From NCBI GenBank assembly GCA_036346395.1, contig CM070602.1:21399098-21463097 (forward strand): a DNA stretch of 64,000 nucleotides. The letters run 5' to 3'. This DNA comes from Hsuehochloa calcarea. Taxonomy: Eukaryota; Streptophyta; Magnoliopsida; Poales; Poaceae. The position numbers and the translations under genes are program-made. This document shows, piece by piece, positions 57,184-64,000 of the stretch. The notes under the pieces were generated by a model. It saw nothing but the letters and a program-made list of their open reading frames with translations, made no database searches and was not told where the DNA came from. Every line of letters begins with the position of its first letter. The first letter of the stretch is position 1.

Positions 57184-58376
57184 ATTACAAGAAGCTTTGG
57201 AGATTACCCAAAAGTGCAAGCCAATATTTTTAATATTGCACAAACAACATATCAAGCCTGACAGCGCTAACAAGATCATGATAAGACATATATATCAAAG
57301 CTAAGCACGAAGGCTCAAAAGTAAAGTAATAGATTTGATCAATTTAAGCAACGCTTCAAATTCAGCAAGTTCATCAACATGATCCTAAAATGAAACTGGC
57401 CATGTCAAAATGTCAGAGCGAGATCAAAAATCTAACAAAGACCACATTAAGAGTCAATCAGGTCCTGTATTGAATCATTTTGCTCAGTTTTTCTCAAATG
57501 CCCATTTGTCAACAGTTTTCTCATATGCATTGAATATTGAAGTTGACTAATGATCTAACTTAGTGACAAGATCCTGGACTAGTAGTCATCCACAAACTCA
57601 TGCTAAGCTTCGACCAGAAGTTGATTAAAGGTATATCTTAGTAAAGAAGATCCTGGACTAGGAGCCATCCACAAACTCTTTCTAAGCTTCTACCAGGGCG
57701 ACAAATCTTGAGGTTCATGTCATTTCTGATAAGCAGTCTCCATGAGATCGTCTGGTTCATCAAACTATCTCCAAGTTCATGTCATTGACAAGCAGTCTCG
57801 TAAGAATAGTTTGGCCCAATTTAAGCATAAGACAATCTTTTGATTTTTCATGTTTCACAAGAGCAGTTTTAGAATCTCAAGAACACTAGAAGCTCAAGTA
57901 ATGGTCAATTTTAGATTAAAGAGCTAACAAAGCAATTCTGACAGGGCCAATATCACAAAAGGAGCACTAATTGCGTAACTCGCTAAAACATCCACAAATT
58001 GTAATTTTTAGTTCGAGTTGTTTTAAAGTTCCAGCTCATATAGTAAAGACTTAGCTACACATGTAAAAGCATGATAATTCTAGCAAGTCAAAGAACTAGA
58101 CATGGCATTGAGCAAGAATGGAAATACTAAGTCTCCAAAGGGTAATAGGCAAAGCTTCATCAATTTTAAAAGATAAGCAGAAAATCTTATATTACAATGC
58201 ATCTTTTTGGATTTTTCATACCACTTGTTGTATTTTTCATATGAATGCAATATGACACAATTAGATGCAATAAAAAGCCTAAAAACCTAAAAAGTTCAAA
58301 AAGATCAATAAGTTCAGAAAAAGAACAATAAAAGATCCAAAGAACAAGGAAAGATCAGAAAAGATCAAACTCCCCC
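56515..58376 (-). other. 3' non-coding region of element E
   Basis: Collinear with the same region of C. Plus-strand CTCCCCC tracts (minus-strand polypurine) at about 56516, 56850, 56901, 56997 and 58371. Contains a (TA)n microsatellite at 57141-57181. No gene recognised. Confidence 0.7.
57141..57181. repeat. (TA)20 microsatellite
   Basis: About 40 bp of pure TA within the 3' non-coding region of element E. Absent at the matching place in B and C. Confidence 0.9.
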
Positions 58377-58685
58377 TCAAACCAACCCATAGGGATAAAT
58401 TACCCCTAACTCGCTTCTCAAGGTGGCAAACCTTGTTTGATCTAAAGGCTTGGTGAGGATATCCGCCAATTGAGTATCAGACTCCACGAAGTGCATCACA
58501 ATATCCCCTTTTTCGACATGATCTTTAAGGAAGTGAAAGCGAATGTCTATGTGCTTAGTCCTAGAATGTTGCACTGGGTTTTTAGCAATATTAATAGCAG
58601 AAGTGTTATCACAGAAAAGAGGAACACTAGCAAATTTTAACCCATAATCTTTCAAAGTGGACATTATCCACAAAATCAAGCACAA
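58377..58685 (-). pseudogene. RNase H of element E
   Basis: Minus-strand frame with VPLFCDNTSAINIAKNP, HIDIRFHFLKDHVEKGD, LADILTKPLDQTRFA and the C-terminal LRSELGVIYPYGLV and stop. The upstream half (58686-58860) is out of frame. Confidence 0.82.
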
Positions 58686-58856
58686 AGAACTAGCAAAGAC
58701 TACATACTCCGCTCAAAGAAGTGGATTGTGCAATGTAAGACCGCTTCCTAGAAGACCAAGATACAAGTGAAGTGCCTAGGAAGTGACAGCTGCGAGGTAC
58801 TCTTCCTATCTAACCGACACTCGCAAAATCATAAGTCAAAACCCTAATGGACAAAG

Positions 58857-59844
58857 TCAAGAGCAGAATACCAAATGCCATATAAGAAGGTAGAGTGTAA
58901 ATACCGAATATGCGCTTAACGGCTTGGCGATGGGAAGTTCTCGGAGACGCTCAAACCTGCGTAAAGGCATACCGTGAAATGAATGTCCGGTCTCGAGGCC
59001 GCGGATCTGTAAGGAGCCGATCATGTCATGCAGTACTCGCGTGATCCACGACTTCTCCTTCCTCATCCGGATCTAAAACAATCGGTTGCCATGGGTGGAG
59101 ATTGGCTTGCAGTCACCCATGTCAAAGCGTTTGAGTAGATCTTTAGTGTACTTTGTCTGATGGATAAAGATCCTTCCTTGCATTGCTTGATTTGAAGCCC
59201 CAAAAAGTAATTGAGCTCTCCCATCATACTCATCTCAAATTCCTCGGACATAGTCTCGTAAAAGTCAAAACAAGAGCATTAGAAGAACCACCAAATATAA
59301 TATCATCCACGTAAATTTGAGCAAGCAGGAAGTCATTACCACGCCTAAGAATGAATAGAGTTTTATCCACTTTACCCATCTCAAAATCATTCTTAAGCAA
59401 GAAGGTCTTAAGTCTATCATACCAGGCTCTAGGGGCTTGCTTAAGACCATACAAGGTTTTGGATAACTTGAAAACACGATTTGGATACTTGGGATCCTCA
59501 AAACCCGGGGGTTGCTTAACATACACTTCCTCCTCTATGAAACCATTTAGAAAGGCACTTTTAACATCCATCTGATATAATTTAAAACCCTTGGATGCAG
59601 CAAATGCGAGCAAAATGCGAATGGCTTCTAGTCTAGCAACAGGAGCAAAGGTCTCATCAAAATCTAACCCCTCAAATTGGCTGAAACCCTGAGCTACCAA
59701 TCTAGCCTTGTTTCTAACCATAGAACCATCCTCACCTTGTTTATTCTTGAACACCCAACGGGTTCCTATAACACTATGACCACTAGGAGGTTCTACTAGA
59801 TTCCAAACCTTGTTTCTTTCGAAATTCTCTAACTCCTCATGCAT
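58857..59844 (-). pseudogene. Reverse transcriptase of element E
   Basis: A 204-residue frame 59844-59230 with NLVEPPSGHSVIGTRWVFKN, RLVAQGFSQFEGLDFDETF, YQMDVKSAFLNGF, TLYGLKQAPRAWYDRL and YVDDIIFGGSS. It then shifts to 59251-59063 (MSMMGELNYFLGLQIKQCK) and 59066-58857. The core is intact; the breaks lie after the catalytic motif. Confidence 0.86.
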
Positions 59845-60230
59845 GGCATTTACCAGCTAGAATCAGATAAAGCATGTGATATATCGCGGGGTTCAAAAGA
59901 AGCAACAAAAGCAGAATGAGAGTAGAGATTTGGATCAGTATACCTGGAGCGAGCGACTCGCTCATGTAGATTACCTATTATCTGATCCGGAGGATGCTGC
60001 CTCTGAATGTGAAGTGGAGCGCCCGGGGGAGATAGTGTTTCTTCGACCTCCGCAGTATCTGGCGGCGATGATGATGCAAAGAGGAGCCTCAATGTAAGGT
60101 GAAGTAGACGCTGCGTGTTCTTGTACCAAAATAGGCGCCTCGAAGCAGCAGATGAAGGATGATATCGCCTTCGCCTCATCTTCCTCCACAAAAATACTCT
60201 CACACCGTGAATCATCTCAGAATAACGGAT
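59845..60230 (-). pseudogene. Integrase-RT linker of element E
   Basis: Degenerate sequence collinear with 24700-25160 of element B, acidic and Pro/Ser-rich there. Several frame changes and stops. No fold expected. Confidence 0.55.
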
Positions 60231-61088
60231 CTAGCTCTGGCTAGTCTCATCAAAAGTGACATTACAAGTCTCCTGAATAAGGTTAGTTTCAACATTAAGG
60301 ACCCGAAAACCCCTCGAATGTGCAGGATAACCCAGAAATATCCCATCAAAAGTTCTTGACTCAAATTTATCTAGGTTTCCTGTCTTAAGAATAAAACACT
60401 TTGATCCAAAGACTCGAAAGTGCGAAACAGAGGGTTTTGTACCAAAACGAAGCTCATAAGGAGTCTTGCCTAAAGATGGTCTAAAAAAGACACGATTTGC
60501 AATATGGCAAGCTGTAGCAATAGCTTCGGCCCAAAACCTCCTCGGTGTGCTATACTCATCTAGCATCGTCCTAGCCATTTCGACTAAGGTCCTATTCTTC
60601 ATTTCCACCACGCTATTTTGTTGAGGGACGTGTGGAGAAGAGAACTGATGCTCAATACCGTGCTCAACACAAAAAGAGGCAAAAGAAGCATTTTTGAACT
60701 CCGTGCCATTGTCACTGCGGATCGCTCTCAAAGCACCAGGAAGCTCAGAAGCCAATCGAAGAACAAGGTCATGAAAATAACCAAAAGCTTCGTCTTTTGA
60801 AGTAAGAAAGAACACCCAAGAATATCTTGAAAGATCATCGACTATGACAAGAATATACCATTTTCCACCGACTGACCGGACTCTAGCAGGACCAACAGTA
60901 TCCATATGAAGCAACTGTCCTAGTCCGTCAGTCATAACCATAGTCACAGAAGGGTGTGAGGCGGCAACTTGTTTGCCATGCCTACAGGGCTCACATACAG
61001 CATCCTTGACAGCTTTGAGTTTGGGCAAACCTCTCATGAGATCAAGGTTGCTAACTCGCGTCAGATGATCAAAACCAATGTGCCCCAA
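60231..61088 (-). CDS. Integrase of element E, one intact 285-residue frame
   Basis: Runs from MGHIGFDHLTRVSNLDLMRG through CEPCRHGKQ (pre-integrase zinc region; its first His part is upstream), MDTVGPARV, VIVDDLSRYSW, IRSDNGTEF and QQNSVVEMKNRTL to VFGSKCFILKTG. The three catalytic acids are present, although the last motif usually reads GVVER rather than SVVEM. It is uninterrupted, but flanked by broken protease and linker frames, so it is a remnant of the polyprotein rather than a separate gene. It would insert the cDNA into the genome. Confidence 0.82.
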   Translation of the reverse strand: MGHIGFDHLTRVSNLDLMRGLPKLKAVKDAVCEPCRHGKQVAASHPSVTMVMTDGLGQLLHMDTVGPARVRSVGGKWYILVIVDDLSRYSWVFFLTSKDEAFGYFHDLVLRLASELPGALRAIRSDNGTEFKNASFASFCVEHGIEHQFSSPHVPQQNSVVEMKNRTLVEMARTMLDEYSTPRRFWAEAIATACHIANRVFFRPSLGKTPYELRFGTKPSVSHFRVFGSKCFILKTGNLDKFESRTFDGIFLGYPAHSRGFRVLNVETNLIQETCNVTFDETSQS

Positions 61089-61163
61089 ACGTCGGTGCTA
61101 AAGCCAGAAATCAGAAGAAGATGTAAGCAAACATTTAAGGGATCCAGCAAGAGATTCTAAAAA

Positions 61164-61556
61164 TCACTCCAAAATTCTACCAACTCTAGATATTCCAAAC
61201 ACAAGCTCACCAGTAGAATCAAGCACACGACAAGTATTTTTCTTAAATATAGTCTCATAGACATCATCAAGAAGCTGGGAGACAGAAAGGAGATTATACC
61301 TAAGCTTGTCCATAAGAGCGACATCCTTTAGGATGAATTTGTTGTTCACCCTAATTGATCATGTTCCTTCAATTCGCCCTTGTGTATCATCTCCAAAGGT
61401 GATGAAGTCATCACCTGTTGCCCGCGTGAAAGAGGTGAACCATCTTGAGTTTCCGGTCATGTATCGTGAGTACCCAGAGTCGACGAACCACGTGTTCTTC
61501 CTCTTTCCGCGGTAATCCTGAAAATCAAGGAACAGAAGAACGATGTGTCTCAACAT
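61164..61556 (-). pseudogene. Protease of element E
   Basis: Frames 61556-61359 (NTWFVDSGYSRYMTGNSRWF; catalytic DSG intact) and 61349-61164 (RYNLLSVSQLLDDVYETIFKK). A short frame break lies between them and another before the integrase. Confidence 0.8.
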
Positions 61557-61619
61557 CAGTTAGATAAACAAGATTTAGGGACCCAAGATCTTGAGACACG
61601 CGTCATGAGGAGTATGCAA

Positions 61620-61845
61620 ACCGTAAGTACTATCCTTGATTTTATCTAAATTTCATTATGAGCAATGTTTAAATTAACATGGGATTAACTCGCCTAGGAC
61701 GGTCGACCGGTGTTGTTAAGGCGGTCGATCCGCGACCAGTGACCGGCCGATCGTGACAACCAAATGGCCGACCGCCACCAAGAACATGAGAATTATGATA
61801 TTTAGAAACATAATGATTAGCATGTGAGAAAATCCTAACCTGTGT
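61620..61845 (-). other. CGGTCGACCG-rich insert between zinc knuckle and protease of element E
   Basis: In elements B and C this interval is ordinary AT-rich coding sequence. Here 61690-61785 carries GACGGTCGACCGG, GGCGGTCGATCCG, ACCGGCCGATCG and GGCCGACCGCC, the same palindromic motif type that fills the LTRs. Confidence 0.55.
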
Positions 61846-63456
61846 TTATTCTTTCAAGTTACCATGTCTCATAAAAGCTCTAGGTTGAATGAATGAAATT
61901 CTATCAAGATTTTTCCTATCATTTTTCAACCTACGCCAACAAAACTCAATCAAATGCCCACTTTTCTTGCAATAAGTGCAATGGTACTTGGTACCAGTAG
62001 AAGAAGCACTCTTTGAATTAACACAAGGTTGGGCAAAACCTGCAGATTTAAAAGATATTTTTGCAGGTTGGGTTTTGAATTCAATTAAACCTTTTTCCAA
62101 GACTTGAATGACTTTTGGCTTTGAATTGTCTTGAAAAGAATTGAATCCTAAACCTTGCTTCTTATAAGGAGTTTTAGACTTGATATCATGTTTAACTGTT
62201 TCTTACCTTTAGAAAATTTCTCTAATGTATCATGAAGGTAAGCATTTTCTTTTCTCAAATTAACACAAGCATCACAAGTTTTATCCATAGATTTCTCCTT
62301 ATATAAAGCAATTTCAAGCTTAAGAGCAGAACAAGAAGCACAAATAGTAGTTTCAATATTGTCCTTAAGCTTAGCATATTTGACTCTAGCAGCTTCTAAG
62401 ATATCTTTGATTTCATGTTCTTTTTCTAAGCATGAAGTGCAAGGGCTAGAATCAATCACATCAGAAGTAATCAATTTGCTAGATTCGAAACATTTTTCAC
62501 AACGAGCAGTTTTAATTTCATTTAGCTTAGATCTAGCATTCTCAAGTTGTTGCACAGAAATATTATGAGCAGATTGCAATTTGGCAATTTCTGAATGCAT
62601 AGCATGACAAGATAAACATTCATTAGGTTCAAGAGTCTTAGCATTTTAAAGTTCTACTTTCAGTTTGCCAATCTTTGATTCTAATTTCTTATTTTTTGTC
62701 GTGACAAATTCTAGCGCTTCATCTTGACTAAGCAATTGCTCAACTATAGAATCATATTTAGCAAAAAGGTCATCATAAGAGGGAGGTACCTCATCATCAT
62801 GAATATTGTCAGTGTCAGCCATGAAGCAAATGCCGGTGAAGTCTTTGGCCTTCTCTTTCTTCTTGTCTTTGGGAATCTCCTCCTCATTGTCCTTCTCGCT
62901 ATCGGAGTCCACATCGCTCAAGGATTGATCCTGAAAAGCGGCAAGAACCCTATGAGCGGCCTTCACCAACTTACCAGACTCATGCTTTGACTTGATCCAT
63001 TGAGGCTTTTTCCAAGCTGACTTTCCCTCCTTATGGTTGCTCTTACCTTTCAGCTTGGGGCAATTTGCCAGGATATGATTAAACTCACCACACTCGTAGC
63101 AGGTCACAAGGTGCCTCTCTTTTTGTTTCTTACATTGTTGTAGGCCTTTGTAAATTTTTTAGCTAGGAGAGCTAACTCTGTCTCAGGGATACTTTCAAGC
63201 TCCTCATGAATCGCAGATAAACAAGTAAATGAAAAACCAGAAAACGATTCAAGAGTATCATCAGAGGACCTTTTGAGAGGATCAGCTATCAATGTCATGT
63301 TGTCTTTCTTGGGATGATCAACTCTTTTAATTTCATGAGTCTTGAGTTTACTATAAAGCAATTCTAAAGTAAGACTCGAAAGATCAATATTTTCCTCTAT
63401 AGCAGTAGCCTTCATCTCCCACTCCTTGGTGTTGATTGCAGCCAAGAGATGGGTGG
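61846..63456 (-). pseudogene. Gag of element E (N-terminal part missing)
   Basis: Minus-strand pieces: THLLAAINTKEWEMKATAIEE (from 63456), the knuckle CYECGEFNHILANCPKLK (63107 down), the acidic link, and a coiled coil with CxxC pairs CLSC, CEKC, CTSC, CASC and CDAC. The last part is the second knuckle CTYCKKSGHLIEFCWRR (62100-61846). Frame changes near 63105, 62640 and 62140. The first half of the gag domain is cut off by the LTR inserted at 63457. Confidence 0.82.
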
Positions 63457-64000
63457 TGTAGCGTCCCGCTTTTTCAGAGATTTTCAAAATTTTAAAAGAG
63501 AACCATTTGCTTCTATTCGTCAAAAGCTTAATTTGGAATTTCAGAATCAATTACAGTTAATATGAATTAATCAAACTTTAATTTAAATTAAAGTTTGTTT
63601 AATTGAGTTTTCTGGTATTTAAAATCAAAATTATTATTTTAAGTGTTTTCTTGGATTTATTGGGTTTTAGAAATTGATTTTCATTTTACCCGAAATTAAA
63701 AATTATTTTATTTGCAAAAGAAAAAGAAAAAAATTAAAGTTAAAAGTATTTTTATTAAGTCAAGAATAATTCAAGGAATTTCTGTGAATTTTTCTAGAAT
63801 TTTTGGGCTCTATTTGCTATTTTCTAAATTGCCTTTTCATTTGTTGGATTTTCTGAAAATCAAAAATCTTTTTAAAACTCCATCTCGCGGCGGGACCGAA
63901 TCCTTCGCCCACCATCGTTCCTCAACCGCCCAAGGCCTCCGCGTGCCCACTTTCGCGCCCGCCCACTCTCGCCCCGCCGCCGGATCGCGATCCGCCGCCT
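63457..64000 (+). mobile_element. Start of a gypsy-like LTR inserted in element E gag
   Basis: Begins TGTAGCGTCCCGC at 63457 directly after GGTGG. It follows the solo LTR at 14848 in the same order (ATTTGAATT/TTAAAGTTT, AATTGAGTTTTCTGG, TTTTGGGCTCTATTTG) with moderate divergence. It runs off the window, so solo or full-length status is unknown. Confidence 0.65.

Larger units (their letters stand above)
54714..63456 (-). mobile_element. Sirevirus-type copia element E, 5' end cut by another insertion
   Basis: Minus-strand relative of B and C. 3' LTR at 54714-56514, polypurine tract (plus-strand ATCTCCCCCTT) at 56515, 3' non-coding region, RNase H, RT, integrase, protease and gag up to 63456, where a gypsy-like LTR begins inside gag. 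Its 5' LTR is not in the window. The large uninterrupted integrase and RT frames make it the least damaged of the three Sireviruses. Confidence 0.88.

Overview
This is plant nuclear DNA, almost certainly from a grass (Poaceae; an Oryza-like genome is plausible but not proven). The signs are GC-rich host exons split by AT-rich GT-AG introns, dense nested LTR retrotransposons, Ac/Ds-like hAT elements, and Ty1/copia elements with a Met-tRNA-type primer site (TGGTATCAGAGC). There are no bacterial-type operons, no CRISPR array and no recognisable tRNA or rRNA genes.

Three host genes are visible. (1) A protein phosphatase 2C gene (+, 1481-2498), whose first exon(s) lie upstream of the window. (2) A convergent minus-strand gene for a gamma-glutamylcyclotransferase-fold protein (eight exons between 13538 and 3081). 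Its second intron is 8.05 kb because a copia element (6011-11537) sits inside it in the same orientation. Its last exon carries an apparent 1-base frameshift. (3) The complete 16-exon gene for the DNA primase small subunit (+, 33171-36893, 453 aa), with two GC-AG introns.

Everything else is mostly transposon. From left to right: copia element A (with a 284-bp solo LTR nested in it); a 3.1-kb solo LTR of Ty3/gypsy appearance (14848-17958, TSD CTACC); a TRIM-like miniature element (18360-18658); Sirevirus-type copia element B (19293-29983, TSD TTTAG); a 2.3-kb hAT element (30369-32665, TSD ATTACTGG); and a 5'-bearing, 3'-truncated minus-strand copia element D (37548-54530). D is a nest: two related hAT elements (8-bp TSDs TTCTTGAC and GTACCAAC) and a complete Sirevirus C (41353-52452, TSD ATAAG) are inserted in its pol and protease regions. 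On the right edge are an LTR fragment, minus-strand Sirevirus E (from 54714), and another gypsy-like LTR (63457 to the end) that interrupts E's gag.

The retroelement genes are broken to different degrees: E has the most intact integrase and RT, while C is riddled with small deletions. Comparing C with B, and C's two LTRs with each other, many deletions remove the middle base of CAG or CTG. This is the trinucleotide context plants methylate as CHG, so I suspect read-calling errors in the assembly rather than mutation. The most distinctive protein-level pattern is five CxxC pairs spaced along the coiled-coil part of Sirevirus Gag, conserved in B, C and E, between two CCHC zinc knuckles.
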